A stretch of 64,000 nt of DNA from assembly GCF_036226925.1 (NCBI RefSeq), contig NZ_CP109031.1, forward strand, positions 3,286,001 through 3,350,000. The letters are read 5' to 3'. Position 1 is the stretch's first letter; each line of letters starts with the position of its first letter. Position numbers and translations under genes: made by a program. The notes under the pieces are model-generated. The model ran no database searches. It was not told the origin of the DNA and saw only the letters and a program-made list of their open reading frames with translations. The DNA comes from Streptomyces sp. NBC_00659. GTDB lineage: Bacteria; Actinomycetota; Actinomycetes; Streptomycetales; Streptomycetaceae. Of this stretch, positions 1 to 9,340 are shown piece by piece.

Positions 1-1
1 C

Positions 2-742
2 TTCCGCAACTGCCAGGTCTGCGACCGTTGCCACGCGGGCGAGACAACGTTGTGCACGGCCGGGTACGAGGAGACGGGTTTCACCGTCCCCGGTGCCATG
101 GCGGGCACGCTGACGCTGCCGGCCCGGCTGCTGCACGTGCTGCCCGACGACGCCGATCTGACGGCCGCCGCCCTGCTGGAGCCGGCCGCCTGCATCGCGG
201 CCGCCGCGCTCAAGGCGAACGCCCGGCCCGGCGAGCGCGTGGCCGTGGTGGGCACCGGGACGCTCGGGATGTTCGCCGTGCAGTTCCTGAAGGCGGGTTC
301 CCCGGCCGAGCTGCTCGTGGTGGGCACCCGCCCCGACCGGGCCGCACTGTCGAGGGAGTTCGGCGCCACCGAGTTCCGTACCAGGGAGCAGCAGCTCCCC
401 GACGACTTCGACGTCGTCATCGAGACCGCCGGGTCCGCGTCCGCCGCGCGCACCGCCGCCTCCCTGCTGCGGCGCGGCGGGCGCCTGGTCCTCACGGGGA
501 TCCCGGCGCCGGGTGCCGAGGGTCTCGACCCGACCGATCTCGTCGTACGGCAGCTGGAGGTGCACACCGTGTTCGGGGCGCCGCCGGAGGCCTGGGCGCA
601 CACGGTGCGGGTCTTCGGGGCGGGGCTGCTGAACCCGTCGCCGCTGGTGACGCACGAGCTGCCGCTCGCCGCGTTCCCGGAGGCCATCGACCTGGTGGGT
701 TCCGGTGATCCCAAGGTCGGCAAGGTCCTGCTGAGGCCGTGA
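2..742 (+). CDS. Zinc-dependent alcohol/sugar dehydrogenase, C-terminal part
   Basis: The gene enters from the left edge in frame 2, so its N-terminus is missing. The first visible residues carry the structural zinc cysteines, spaced C-x2-C-x2-C-x7-C, typical of medium-chain zinc dehydrogenases. A Rossmann motif GTGTLG follows near visible residue 83, for NAD(P) binding, and the Asp/Arg after the second strand suggest NADP use. About 247 residues remain of an expected 340. It lies just before a U32-like gene and a sugar ABC transporter, so oxidation of a sugar or sugar alcohol is likely, but the substrate cannot be read. The codon at 50 (TTG) is internal, not the start. Confidence 0.85.
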   Translation, partial: FRNCQVCDRCHAGETTLCTAGYEETGFTVPGAMAGTLTLPARLLHVLPDDADLTAAALLEPAACIAAAALKANARPGERVAVVGTGTLGMFAVQFLKAGSPAELLVVGTRPDRAALSREFGATEFRTREQQLPDDFDVVIETAGSASAARTAASLLRRGGRLVLTGIPAPGAEGLDPTDLVVRQLEVHTVFGAPPEAWAHTVRVFGAGLLNPSPLVTHELPLAAFPEAIDLVGSGDPKVGKVLLRP

Positions 743-861
743 CCCTCCGAGCCGTGCGCCGGTACGGGGTTTCCTGACGGCCCCGTACCGGCGCACACCA
801 AGCACCCGCGCGCCCAACGTCACGAACCATGCCCGAAATATCGAACGATGAAGGACAGCTT

Positions 862-1830
862 GTGACCGACGCCTCTCCCACGGCGCCCCGTCGCCCCGGC
901 GAGCCGGCCCTGGCCGCACTCGGCCTGGGCGCGCCCGCCCTCTCCCCCGACGACGCCTCGCCGCACACCTTCCCCGGAGGCGGCCGCTGGCGCACCGAGG
1001 TCCCCTCCGTGGAGGGGCCCGAGGCGCTCGCCGTGGTCCTCAAGGAGGCCTCGCGGCTCGATGTGCCGATCCACCGGATCAGCCAGGGCAGCGGTGTCTG
1101 GATGCTGACCGACGCCGAGATCACCGAGATGGTCGAGGCCACCGGTGAACGCGACATCGAGCTCTGCCTGTTCACCGGTCCCCGCGGCAGCTGGGACATC
1201 GGCGCCTCGGTCCGCACCGACTCGCGCGGCGCCGGGCTGCGTGCCCGCGGCCACGACGCGGTGGCCGGCTGTGTCGAGGACGCCGTCCGGGCGACGGAGC
1301 TGGGCGTCAAATGCCTGCTCGTCGCCGACGAGGGCGTGCTGTGGACACTGCACCGGGCACGGGTCGCCGGGATCATCCCGGCCGACACCACCCTCAAGGT
1401 CTCGGCGCTGATCGGTCCGGTCAATCCGGCCTCGTACGCCGTGTACGAGAAGCTCGGCGGTGACTCGCTGAACGTGCCGAGCGATCTGACACTCGATCAC
1501 CTCACCGAGATCCGGCGGGTCTCCGCCGCCCCCATGGACATGTACATCGAGGCCCCCGACGATCTCGGCGGGTACATCCGGATGTACGAGGTCGCCGAGC
1601 TGATCCGGCGCGGCGCACCGCTGTATCTGAAGTTCGGGCTGTCCAAGACCCCCGGGATCTACCCGTACGGACACCATCTGCGGGACCTGACCCTGAGCAC
1701 GGCCCGGGAACGGGTGCGGCGCGGCCGGCTCGCCCTTGACCTGCTGTCACGGCACGGAGCGGGCGGCGACATGGCCCCGCTCGGCTCCCGCCTGCCCGGC
1801 ACGCTCACACGGTTCGACACTCCCTCATAA
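862..1830 (+). CDS. U32-peptidase-like TIM-barrel protein (tentative)
   Basis: About 322 residues, soluble, with no signal peptide. I chose the GTG at 862 because AAGGA lies 851-855 at good spacing; an in-frame ATG at 829 has no such site. The pattern of short beta strands ending in acidic residues (CLLVADEG, MDMYIEAPDD) resembles the TIM-barrel of U32-family proteins, but the Cys/Asn-Arg-Gly signature of classic U32 collagenase-like peptidases is not seen. It sits between a sugar dehydrogenase and a sugar ABC transporter, all on the plus strand, so a role in sugar or glycoconjugate metabolism is possible. The family call is from memory of fold-like patterns and is weak. Confidence 0.45.
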   Translation: MTDASPTAPRRPGEPALAALGLGAPALSPDDASPHTFPGGGRWRTEVPSVEGPEALAVVLKEASRLDVPIHRISQGSGVWMLTDAEITEMVEATGERDIELCLFTGPRGSWDIGASVRTDSRGAGLRARGHDAVAGCVEDAVRATELGVKCLLVADEGVLWTLHRARVAGIIPADTTLKVSALIGPVNPASYAVYEKLGGDSLNVPSDLTLDHLTEIRRVSAAPMDMYIEAPDDLGGYIRMYEVAELIRRGAPLYLKFGLSKTPGIYPYGHHLRDLTLSTARERVRRGRLALDLLSRHGAGGDMAPLGSRLPGTLTRFDTPS

Positions 1831-1907
1831 CGTTCGGACAAACCCCCTTCACAGAAGACGACACAGTCGCGCACAATCCAACACACCTTCTCGGCCTTCC
1901 TCTCTCA

Positions 1908-1922
1908 AAGCTCCCGGAGCTT
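1908..1922. promoter_or_regulatory. Short perfect inverted repeat ahead of sugar ABC operon
   Basis: AAGCTCC and GGAGCTT flank a single C, giving a perfect 7-base dyad about 50 bases before the binding-protein start. A second overlapping dyad (GGAGCTT/GAGCTCC) follows. It could be an operator or a leader hairpin; the sequence alone does not decide. Confidence 0.3.
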
Positions 1923-1971
1923 CCGAGCTCCGCGAGACCGAGTCCGGTCCAAGACATCAAGGATGATGATC

Positions 1972-3084
1972 ATGCGTAACCGCAGAGCCGCCCTCACCGC
2001 CATAGCCGGAGCAGCCTCCCTCGCCCTCGCCCTGTCCGCCTGCGGCCAGAACAGCGACGGCGGCAGCAAGGACACCTCGGGAGACACCAAGGGCGCCACG
2101 ATCGGCATCTCGATGCCGACGAAGTCCTCCGAGCGCTGGATCGGCGACGGCAACAACGTGGTCAAGGACCTTGAGGCCAAGGGCTACAAGACCAAGCTCG
2201 CGTTCGGTGAGGACGACCCGGACCAGCAGGTCTCGCAGATCGAGAACATGATCACGCAGGGTGTGAAGGCCCTGATCATCGCGGCCATCGACAACAAGTC
2301 GATGAACAACGTGCTCCAGCAGGCCGCCGACGCCAAGATCCCGGTCATCTCCTACGACCGCCTGATCCTCGGCACCAAGAACGTCGACTACTACGCGTCC
2401 TTCGACAACTCGAAGGTCGGCGAGCTCCAGGGCAACTACATCCTGCAGAAGCTCGGTCTCGCGGACGGCTCCAAGAAGGGCCCGTTCAACGTCGAGCTCT
2501 TCGCCGGCTCGAACGACGACAACAACACGAAGTACTTCTTCGGCGGCGCGATGAAGGTCCTGCAGCCGTACATCGACAAGAAGCAGCTCGTCGTCAAGTC
2601 CGGCCAGACCGCGCTGAACCAGGTCACCACCCTGCGCTGGGACGGCGGCACCGCCCAGAAGCGCATGGACGACATCCTGACCTCGTCGTACAAGAGCGCC
2701 CGGGTCGACGCGGTGCTCTCGCCCTACGACGGCATCTCGATCGGCATCCTGTCCGCGCTGAAGTCGGACGACTACGGCTCCAAGAGCAAGCCGCTGCCGG
2801 TCGTCACCGGCCAGGACGCCGAGCTCGCCTCGGTGAAGTCGATCATCGCGGACGAGCAGACGATGACCGTCTACAAGGACACCCGCGAGCTCGCGAAGGT
2901 CGCCGGGAACATGGTCGACGCCGCGCTCAAGGGCAAGAAGCCCGAGCTCAACGACACCACGACGTACGACAACGGCACCAAGGTCGTTCCCGCCTACCTG
3001 CTGCAGCCGGTCGGCGTCGACAAGAGCAACTACGAGAAGGAGCTCGTCGGCACGGGCTACTACAAGGACAGCGACCTCAAGTAA
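1972..3084 (+). CDS. Sugar ABC transporter substrate-binding lipoprotein (CUT2, ChvE/XylF-like)
   Basis: A 370-residue extracytoplasmic sugar receptor. The signal peptide starts MRNRRAAL and ends in the lipobox LSAC, with the lipidated Cys near residue 24, so the mature protein is membrane-anchored. The periplasmic-binding fold of the type 1 (pentose/hexose) class is visible in [22 protein letters not shown] and VVTGQDAE. Of several clustered ATGs I chose 1972 because AAGGA sits eight bases before it; the ATG at 1963 would be too close. It heads an operon with an ATPase and a permease and is followed by an aldose epimerase, which fits arabinose, galactose or xylose uptake. The exact sugar is not readable. 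Confidence 0.9.
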   Translation: MRNRRAALTAIAGAASLALALSACGQNSDGGSKDTSGDTKGATIGISMPTKSSERWIGDGNNVVKDLEAKGYKTKLAFGEDDPDQQVSQIENMITQGVKALIIAAIDNKSMNNVLQQAADAKIPVISYDRLILGTKNVDYYASFDNSKVGELQGNYILQKLGLADGSKKGPFNVELFAGSNDDNNTKYFFGGAMKVLQPYIDKKQLVVKSGQTALNQVTTLRWDGGTAQKRMDDILTSSYKSARVDAVLSPYDGISIGILSALKSDDYGSKSKPLPVVTGQDAELASVKSIIADEQTMTVYKDTRELAKVAGNMVDAALKGKKPELNDTTTYDNGTKVVPAYLLQPVGVDKSNYEKELVGTGYYKDSDLK

Positions 3085-3116
3085 CCGCCACCCCCTAGTG
3101 ATTGGAAGGCACGACC

Positions 3117-4667
3117 ATGGCGGGACCCGTCCTGGAAATGCGCTCGATCGTCAAGACCTTTCCCGGCGTCAAGGCGCTCTCGGACGTCACACTGACCGTC
3201 CAGCAGGGCGAGGTCCACGCCATCTGCGGCGAGAACGGCGCCGGCAAGTCGACCCTCATGAAGGTCCTCTCCGGCGTCCACCCGAGCGGCAGCTACGAAG
3301 GGGACATCCTCTTCGAGGGGGAGGTCTGCTCCTTCAAGGACATCAGGGCCAGTGAGCACCACGGCATCGTGATCATCCACCAGGAACTGGCCCTGGTGCC
3401 CTACCTCTCCATCGCGGAGAACATCTTCCTCGGCAACGAGCACGCCACGCGCGGGTTCATCAGCTGGACCGAGACGCTGCGCCACGCCGCCGAACTGCTG
3501 CGCCGTGTCGGGCTCGACGAGAACCCGCAGACCCGCGTCGCCGACATCGGCGTGGGAAAGCAGCAGCTCGTCGAGATCGCGAAGGCGCTGTCGAAGAAGG
3601 TGAAACTGCTCATCCTGGATGAGCCGACGGCCGCCCTGAACGACGAGGACAGCGGCAAACTCCTCGATCTCATCCTGGAGCTGAAGGCTCAGGGCATCAC
3701 CTCGATCATCATCTCGCACAAGCTGAACGAGATCGAGCGGGTCGCCGACTCGGTGACCATCCTGCGTGACGGGCGGACGATCGAGACGCTCGACGTGAAG
3801 GCCCCGGAGACCACCGAGGACCGGATCATCAGCGGCATGGTCGGCCGCGACCTCGAACACCGCTTCCCGGAGCGGACGCCGCACGAGCCGGAGGCGGGCG
3901 CCGCGCCCGCCCTGGAGATCCGCGACTGGACCGTGTTCCACCCGATCGACCAGCAGCGCAAGGTGGTCGACGATGTGTCGATCTCCGTGCGGCGCGGTGA
4001 GATCGTCGGCATCGCGGGACTCATGGGCGCCGGCCGCACCGAACTGGCGATGAGCGTCTTCGGGCGCTCCTACGGCCGGTACGCCGGCGGCACGGTGGTC
4101 AGGGACGGCAAGGAGATCCGTACGAAGTCCGTGTCCGAAGCGGTCAAGCACGGAATCGCGTACGTCACCGAGGACCGCAAGCACTACGGCCTCAACCTCA
4201 TCGACACCATCAACCGCAACATCACGCTCAGCGCCCTGAACAAGGTCGCGAAGCGCGGTGTGGTCGACGAGCACGAGGAGCGGCAGGTCTCCGAGGGCTA
4301 CCGCACCTCCATGAACATCAAGGCGCCGACCGTCTTCGAGCCGGTGGGCAAGCTGTCCGGCGGCAACCAGCAGAAGGTCGTCCTCAGCAAGTGGATCTTC
4401 GCCGGCCCCGAGGTGCTGATCCTCGACGAGCCGACCCGCGGGATCGACGTGGGCGCCAAGTTCGAGATCTACACGGTCATCGACAAGCTGGCGGCCGAGG
4501 GCAAGGCGGTCGTCTTCATCTCCTCCGAGCTGCCGGAGCTGCTCGGTATGTGCGACCGCATCTACACGATGGCCGCGGGACGGCTGACGGGTGAGTTCTC
4601 GCGGGCGGAGGCCTCGCAGGAAACGCTGATGCGCCAGATGACGAAGGACAAAGAGGTAACCCGATGA
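3117..4667 (+). CDS. Sugar ABC transporter ATP-binding protein, double ATPase (CUT2)
   Basis: A 516-residue protein with two fused ABC domains, the normal layout of CUT2 importers. Domain 1 has Walker [10 protein letters not shown] at 38-46, a signature loop reduced to VGKQQ, and Walker [12 protein letters not shown]. Domain 2 has the degenerate Walker [10 protein letters not shown] expected for this family, signature LSGGNQQ and Walker [11 protein letters not shown]. The ATG at 3117 has GGAAGG seven bases upstream; the earlier TTG at 3102 does not. It energises import by the flanking binding protein and permease. Its end overlaps the permease start by four bases (ATGA), implying translational coupling. 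Confidence 0.93.
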   Translation: MAGPVLEMRSIVKTFPGVKALSDVTLTVQQGEVHAICGENGAGKSTLMKVLSGVHPSGSYEGDILFEGEVCSFKDIRASEHHGIVIIHQELALVPYLSIAENIFLGNEHATRGFISWTETLRHAAELLRRVGLDENPQTRVADIGVGKQQLVEIAKALSKKVKLLILDEPTAALNDEDSGKLLDLILELKAQGITSIIISHKLNEIERVADSVTILRDGRTIETLDVKAPETTEDRIISGMVGRDLEHRFPERTPHEPEAGAAPALEIRDWTVFHPIDQQRKVVDDVSISVRRGEIVGIAGLMGAGRTELAMSVFGRSYGRYAGGTVVRDGKEIRTKSVSEAVKHGIAYVTEDRKHYGLNLIDTINRNITLSALNKVAKRGVVDEHEERQVSEGYRTSMNIKAPTVFEPVGKLSGGNQQKVVLSKWIFAGPEVLILDEPTRGIDVGAKFEIYTVIDKLAAEGKAVVFISSELPELLGMCDRIYTMAAGRLTGEFSRAEASQETLMRQMTKDKEVTR

Positions 4668-5908
4668 GCACGGATGTGACCGCCAAGACGCCGGCCCCGG
4701 CGCCGGCCGGCAAGAGCGGCCCGGACACGGGAGAGAACCTGCTTCAGCTGATGCTGAACGGCATGCGCCGCAACATGCGGCAGTACGGCATGCTGTTCGC
4801 CCTCGGTCTGATCGTGGTGCTGTTCGCCGTGTGGACCGGCGGCGACCTGCTGCTGCCGCGCAACGTCTCCAACCTGGTGCTGCAGAACAGCTACATCCTG
4901 ATCCTCGCGATCGGCATGATGCTCGTCATCATCGCGGGCCACATCGACCTGTCGGTCGGCTCGCTGACGGCGTTCGTGGGCGCGGTGGGAGCCGTGCTGA
5001 TGGTCAACCACGACATCCCGTGGCCCATAGCCGTGGTGCTGTGCCTGGTCATGGGCGCGATGGCAGGCGCCGCTCAGGGCTTCCTCATCGCGTACGCCGG
5101 CATACCGTCGTTCATCGTGACCCTGGCGGGCATGCTGACCTTCCGCGGTCTGACCGAGATCTTCCTCGAGGGCCAGACGATCGGCCCGTTCCCCGAGGGC
5201 CTGCAGAAGGTCGCCAACAGCTTCCTGCCCGAGGTCGGACCCACCACCAACTACCACAACCTCACGCTGCTGCTCGGCATCGGCCTGATCGCGTTCGTGG
5301 TGCTCCAGGAGGTCCGCGACCGCAAGCGGCAGCAGGAGTTCTCGCTCGACGTCCTGCCGAAGAACCTCTTCCTGCTCAAGCTCGTCGCGCTGGTCGCCGC
5401 CGTGCTCACCGTCACCATGCTGCTCGCCAGCTACAAGGGTGCTCCGGTGGTGCTGCTGATCCTCGGCGTCCTCGTCGCCGGCTTCGGCTACGTCATGCGC
5501 AACGCGGTCATCGGCCGGCACATCTACGCGATCGGCGGCAACCTTCCGGCGGCCAAGCTGTCGGGTGTGAAGGACAAGAAGGTCACCTTCCTGGTCTTCC
5601 TCAACATGGGCATGCTCGCCGCACTCGCGGGCCTGGTCTTCGCGGCCCGCTTCAACGCGGCCTCGCCGAAGGCGGGTCTGAACTTCGAACTCGAAGCCAT
5701 CGCGGCCTCGTTCATCGGCGGTGCGTCGATGAGCGGCGGCGTGGGCACGGTCCTCGGCGCGATCATCGGTGGTCTCGTCCTGGGCGTGCTGAACAACGGA
5801 ATGAACCTCGTCGGCATCGGCAGCGACTACCAGCAGGTCATCAAGGGTCTCGTCCTGCTGGCCGCGGTCGGGTTCGACGTGTGGAACAAGCGCAAGGTCG
5901 GTTCGTAA
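4664..5908 (+). CDS. Sugar ABC transporter permease (CUT2, XylH-like)
   Basis: A 414-residue multi-pass membrane protein. Around ten hydrophobic segments are visible, starting with [17 protein letters not shown]. The signature stretch [13 protein letters not shown] and the [15 protein letters not shown] motif mark the BPD_transp_2 family that forms the pore of CUT2 sugar importers. A loop rich in Arg and Gln (DRKRQQEF) separates the two halves, as in the longer XylH-type permeases. The start overlaps the ATPase stop. A strong hairpin follows, so the transporter probably ends its transcript here, with the epimerase gene read through or separately started. Confidence 0.93.
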   Translation: MSTDVTAKTPAPAPAGKSGPDTGENLLQLMLNGMRRNMRQYGMLFALGLIVVLFAVWTGGDLLLPRNVSNLVLQNSYILILAIGMMLVIIAGHIDLSVGSLTAFVGAVGAVLMVNHDIPWPIAVVLCLVMGAMAGAAQGFLIAYAGIPSFIVTLAGMLTFRGLTEIFLEGQTIGPFPEGLQKVANSFLPEVGPTTNYHNLTLLLGIGLIAFVVLQEVRDRKRQQEFSLDVLPKNLFLLKLVALVAAVLTVTMLLASYKGAPVVLLILGVLVAGFGYVMRNAVIGRHIYAIGGNLPAAKLSGVKDKKVTFLVFLNMGMLAALAGLVFAARFNAASPKAGLNFELEAIAASFIGGASMSGGVGTVLGAIIGGLVLGVLNNGMNLVGIGSDYQQVIKGLVLLAAVGFDVWNKRKVGS

Positions 5909-5915
5909 GTCAGCC

Positions 5916-5941
5916 GGGGCCCCGCCGGAAGGCGGGGCCCC
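5916..5941 (+). terminator. Hairpin after the CUT2 permease
   Basis: GGGGCCCCGCC and GGCGGGGCCCC pair perfectly over 11 bases around a GGAA loop. No T-tract follows, as is common in this GC-rich genome. It may attenuate rather than stop reading into the epimerase gene 20 bases on. Confidence 0.7.
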
Positions 5942-5963
5942 TCCATTGGGCAGGAGCCGCAAA

Positions 5964-7109
5964 ATGGAAACAAGCAGACGCACGGTCATCGCAGCGGCGG
6001 CGGCAGCGGGGTTAACCGCGGCCACCATCGGCACGGCGCACGCAGCGGGCGGCAGCAAGCCCGTGAGAGAACTCTTCGGCAAGCTCGCCGACGGCACCAA
6101 GATCCACCGGTGGTCGCTGGCGAACGGCGGGACACGGCTCAAGGTCCTGTCCTACGGCGGAATCGTCCAGTCCCTGGAGATCCCCGACCGGCACGGCCGG
6201 TACAGGAACGTCTCGCTGGGCTTCGACAACATCGACGACTACGTCGCCAGGACCCCGTACTTCGGCGCCCTGATCGGCCGGTACGGAAACCGCATAGGCA
6301 AGGGACAGTTCACCCTCGACGGCACGAGCCACCAGCTCTCCGTCAACGACGGTGTCAACAGCCTGCACGGCGGCACCAAGGGCTTCGACAAGCGCGTCTG
6401 GGACGTGGAGGGCTTCACCTCCGGCTCCGACGTCGGACTCGTCCTGCACTACACCAGCATCGACGGCGAGATGGGCTACCCGGGCACGCTCAGGGCGAAG
6501 GTCACCTACACCCTGACCCGGAACGGCGACTGGCGCATCGACTACGAGGCCACCACCGACAAGGCCACCGTCGTCAACCTCACCAGCCATGTGTACTGGA
6601 ACCTCGCCGGTGAGGGCAGCGGCTCGATCTACGACCACGAGCTCGAGATCGCGGCCTCCCGCTACACCCCCGTCGACTCGGGCCTGATCCCCACCGGGGA
6701 ACTCGCGAAGGTCGCCGGCACCCCCTTCGACTTCCGCCGGACCAAGACCGTCGGCCGGGACATCCGGGTCGCCCACCAGCAGCTCCTGTACGGCAAGGGC
6801 ATCGACCACAACTGGGTCCTCGACAAGGGGATCACGGCGAAGCCCGAGCCTGTCGCGACACTCCGCGACCCCTCCTCAGGTCGCACCCTGACGATCGCGT
6901 CGAACGAGCCCGGCCTCCAGTTCTACTCGGGCAACTTCCTCGACGGCACCCTGGTCGGCACCGGCGGTCACATCTACCGTCAGGGCGACGCCCTGTGCCT
7001 GGAGACCCAGCACTTCCCGGACTCCCCGAACCAGCCGTCGTTCCCCTCGACGGTGCTGCGGCCGGGGCAGACCTACCGGACCAGCACGGTTCACTCGTTC
7101 GGCGCGTGA
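5964..7109 (+). CDS. galM: Secreted aldose 1-epimerase
   Basis: About 381 residues. It interconverts alpha and beta anomers of aldoses such as galactose, arabinose or xylose. The N-terminus (ETSRRTVIAAAAAAG then THAAG) is a twin-Arg type signal peptide, so the enzyme is probably exported. Family marks include GRYGNRIGKGQF, the His-rich NSLHGGTKGFDKRVW, the catalytic-type LTSHVYWNLAG and a late Glu in PGLQFYSGNFLDGT. I chose the ATG at 5964 because CAGGAG precedes it at 5951-5956; the TTG at 5946 would add only a short lead. Its place after the sugar importer suggests it speeds supply of the anomer the receptor binds. Confidence 0.92.
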   Translation: METSRRTVIAAAAAAGLTAATIGTAHAAGGSKPVRELFGKLADGTKIHRWSLANGGTRLKVLSYGGIVQSLEIPDRHGRYRNVSLGFDNIDDYVARTPYFGALIGRYGNRIGKGQFTLDGTSHQLSVNDGVNSLHGGTKGFDKRVWDVEGFTSGSDVGLVLHYTSIDGEMGYPGTLRAKVTYTLTRNGDWRIDYEATTDKATVVNLTSHVYWNLAGEGSGSIYDHELEIAASRYTPVDSGLIPTGELAKVAGTPFDFRRTKTVGRDIRVAHQQLLYGKGIDHNWVLDKGITAKPEPVATLRDPSSGRTLTIASNEPGLQFYSGNFLDGTLVGTGGHIYRQGDALCLETQHFPDSPNQPSFPSTVLRPGQTYRTSTVHSFGA

Positions 7110-7270
7110 CACGACCTCACAGCCAGTTCACAAAATCCGCACGACCTCACAACGATTGAACAGCGCCACATCCGTATCCGTATGAGAGGGCGGCCCGTGC
7201 TCCCCCGCGCGGGCCACCCAAAGAACGGGGGCCCGTCCTCCCCAGCGGGCTCGCCTTATACGGAGGTTCC

Positions 7271-8968
7271 ATGGCCGGCAATGTCACCTCGCTCTTTCGC
7301 GGCACCGCGGCGCACAGCCCGTCGATGGCCGCACTGACGCGGGAGGGCGACGGAGCCGGCCCGGTGGACTTCTGTATCCCCTGCAACCCGTACTTCCCCA
7401 CGCCCGCGATGTTCGACGAACTCGCGGGCCGGTTGCGCGAGATCATCACCTATTACCCGAGCAGCGCCGACACGATCACCAGTGAGCTGTGCTCGCTGCT
7501 CCAACTTCCGCCGCAGTGCGTCGCGATGGGCAACGGTTCGACCGAACTCATCACATGGATCGATCACTTGCTGGTCCGTGAGTCCCTCGCGATACCCGTC
7601 CCCACGTTCGGCCGCTGGACCGACCAGCCCATGGAGACCGGCAAGCGGGTCGACATGTTCCCGCTCCAGGAGTCCACCGGCTTCGCGCTCGACCTCGCCT
7701 CGTACGCCAAGTTCATCCGCTCGCGCGGCACCAAGGTCGCCGTCATCTGCAACCCGAACAACCCCGACGGCGGCTTCCTGCCGCGCCAGTCGGTCATCCA
7801 GTTCATGGACGCGATGGCCGACCTGGACCTGGTCGTCATCGACGAGTCCTTCCTGGAGTTCGCCGACGCCGAGTCGGAGCCCAGCGTGGTCGAGGACGCG
7901 GTCATGCGGCCCAACGTCATCGTGCTGCGCAGCCTCGGCAAGAACTTCGGCCTGCACGGCATCCGCTTCGGCTACATGGTCGCCAACCCCTCGCTCGCGG
8001 GCAAGGTCCGCTCGATGCTGCCGAAGTGGAACCTCAACTCCTTCGCGGAGACCGTGGTGTTCATGCTCAAGAACCACGGCAAGGAGTACATGGAGAGCCT
8101 GCACATGGTCCGCCGCGACCGGCTCGACATGGCCCGCCAGCTCTCCGCGCTGCCCGGTCTGACGATCTACCCCTCGCAGGGCAACTTCCTGTTCGTCCGT
8201 CTTCCCGTCGGCGCCGAGGGCACCGTGGTCCGGGACCGGCTGCTCACCGAGCACCGCATCCTGGTCCGCGAGTGCGGCAACAAGGTCGGCTCGTCCAGCC
8301 GCTTCCTGCGACTCGTGGTACGCCCCCAGTCGGATGTACGCCGTCTGGTGGCCGGCCTGGAACAGGTCCTCTACGGGTCCAGACAGGAAACCGCCGTACC
8401 CGAGCTGAGCAATAGTGGGACCGGCTACGGCTCGGGTAACGCCATGGTGGACCGTCTCGTCGGCGCCACCAACGGAGCCGGCATGCAGGGGCTGGCCGCG
8501 CAGGCGAACGCGTGGCCCGGACAGCCCGCCCCGGCGGTCCCCCAGCCGGTGGCCGCCGCCGCCCCGCAGCCCAGCCTGCCGTCCGCTCCCCAGCCGCGGC
8601 CCGCCGCTTCGCCCTACCCGGCCCAGCAGCCCGCCGCCGCCCCGGGCTATCCCGCCCCCCAGCAGCCCCTGGCGGCCCAGGGCTACCCCGCCCCGGGGCC
8701 CGCCAGCTGGCCGGCCCCGGCCCAGAGCCCGGGGGCGATGCCCGCCCAGATGCCGCCCGCCGCGATGCAGGCACCGGCCCCCTCGCCCGGGCTCCAGCCG
8801 GCCGCCCAGACGGGTATGCCCGGCATGGCGGGCGGCGCCTCCATGGGCGCGCAGGGCGGCCTGACGGCGGCCCAGGTCCGCGGCAGGACACAGCCGGAAC
8901 CTCCCCCACCGCAGCCGAGCGGCGGCTGGGGAGCCGTGGGCGCCATCCTGTACAACCAGGCCGGCTAG
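7271..8968 (+). CDS. PLP-dependent class I/II aminotransferase (HisC-like) with long Pro/Ala/Gln tail
   Basis: A 565-residue protein starting at an ATG with GGAGG upstream (7262-7266). Residues 30-370 form a fold-type I aminotransferase resembling histidinol-phosphate aminotransferase or threonine-phosphate decarboxylase. Visible marks are YYPSSADTI, VICNPNNPDGG, VIDESFLEFAD and SLGKNFGLHGIRFGY, whose Lys should hold PLP. Residues 380-565 are a low-complexity tail of Pro, Ala, Gln and Gly, with repeats such as QQP and GYPAP, not part of the catalytic fold. The neighbours are sugar and aromatic-cleavage genes, which give no clear substrate. The true histidine-pathway enzyme would be expected in a his operon, so this is probably a paralogue. 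Confidence 0.85.
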   Translation: MAGNVTSLFRGTAAHSPSMAALTREGDGAGPVDFCIPCNPYFPTPAMFDELAGRLREIITYYPSSADTITSELCSLLQLPPQCVAMGNGSTELITWIDHLLVRESLAIPVPTFGRWTDQPMETGKRVDMFPLQESTGFALDLASYAKFIRSRGTKVAVICNPNNPDGGFLPRQSVIQFMDAMADLDLVVIDESFLEFADAESEPSVVEDAVMRPNVIVLRSLGKNFGLHGIRFGYMVANPSLAGKVRSMLPKWNLNSFAETVVFMLKNHGKEYMESLHMVRRDRLDMARQLSALPGLTIYPSQGNFLFVRLPVGAEGTVVRDRLLTEHRILVRECGNKVGSSSRFLRLVVRPQSDVRRLVAGLEQVLYGSRQETAVPELSNSGTGYGSGNAMVDRLVGATNGAGMQGLAAQANAWPGQPAPAVPQPVAAAAPQPSLPSAPQPRPAASPYPAQQPAAAPGYPAPQQPLAAQGYPAPGPASWPAPAQSPGAMPAQMPPAAMQAPAPSPGLQPAAQTGMPGMAGGASMGAQGGLTAAQVRGRTQPEPPPPQPSGGWGAVGAILYNQAG

Positions 8969-8981
8969 GCCACTCACACCG

Positions 8982-9066
8982 CCGCGCGGGACCCCCGCGC
9001 GGCCGGCCTCCCCACAGGCCGGGCGGGATCCCCGCATGGCCGGCCTCCCCACAGGCCGGCCGCGGG
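8982..9066 (+). terminator. Three consecutive hairpins after the aminotransferase
   Basis: The first is CCGCGCGGG/CCCGCGCGG (8982-9002, 9-base perfect stem). The 22-base block GGCCGGCCT...AGGCCGG occurs twice (9001-9022 and 9038-9061), each copy forming a stem with a CCCCAC loop. The second copy is lengthened by CCCCGC/GCGGGG. The array is best read as a multi-hairpin terminator. Confidence 0.65.
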
Positions 9067-9340
9067 GAACCGTCACGACCGAAGGCGCGGGCAGGGGCAG
9101 CGGTATCCCCGCCCGGCGCTTGAGGACCCTCGTGTCCCGCGCCGCGTTACGGCGCCGGACCACACAGCGGAGCGCCGGGCGGATCGAACCCCCGGCGTCT
9201 CCGCTTCTTCCATGTCCCCGCCCTGTCGCACCCCTGTGCGGCCGGCGGCCGGACAACGTGTCCGACATCGAACTTGACGCGTCGGCGCTTTACGGAACTG
9301 ACAGCCGACCGACAGCAACCGTCTCTACGGTGCCGTGTTC
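9067..9340. other. Intergenic stretch with no supported gene
   Basis: About 270 bases between the hairpin array and the dioxygenase start. I see no ribosome site with a plausible small gene. The segment near 9110-9125 (CCCGGCGCTTGAGGA) resembles the short intergenic repeat common in Streptomyces. A TTGACG at 9272-9277 could be a -35 for the dioxygenase, but no convincing -10 follows. Confidence 0.4.
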
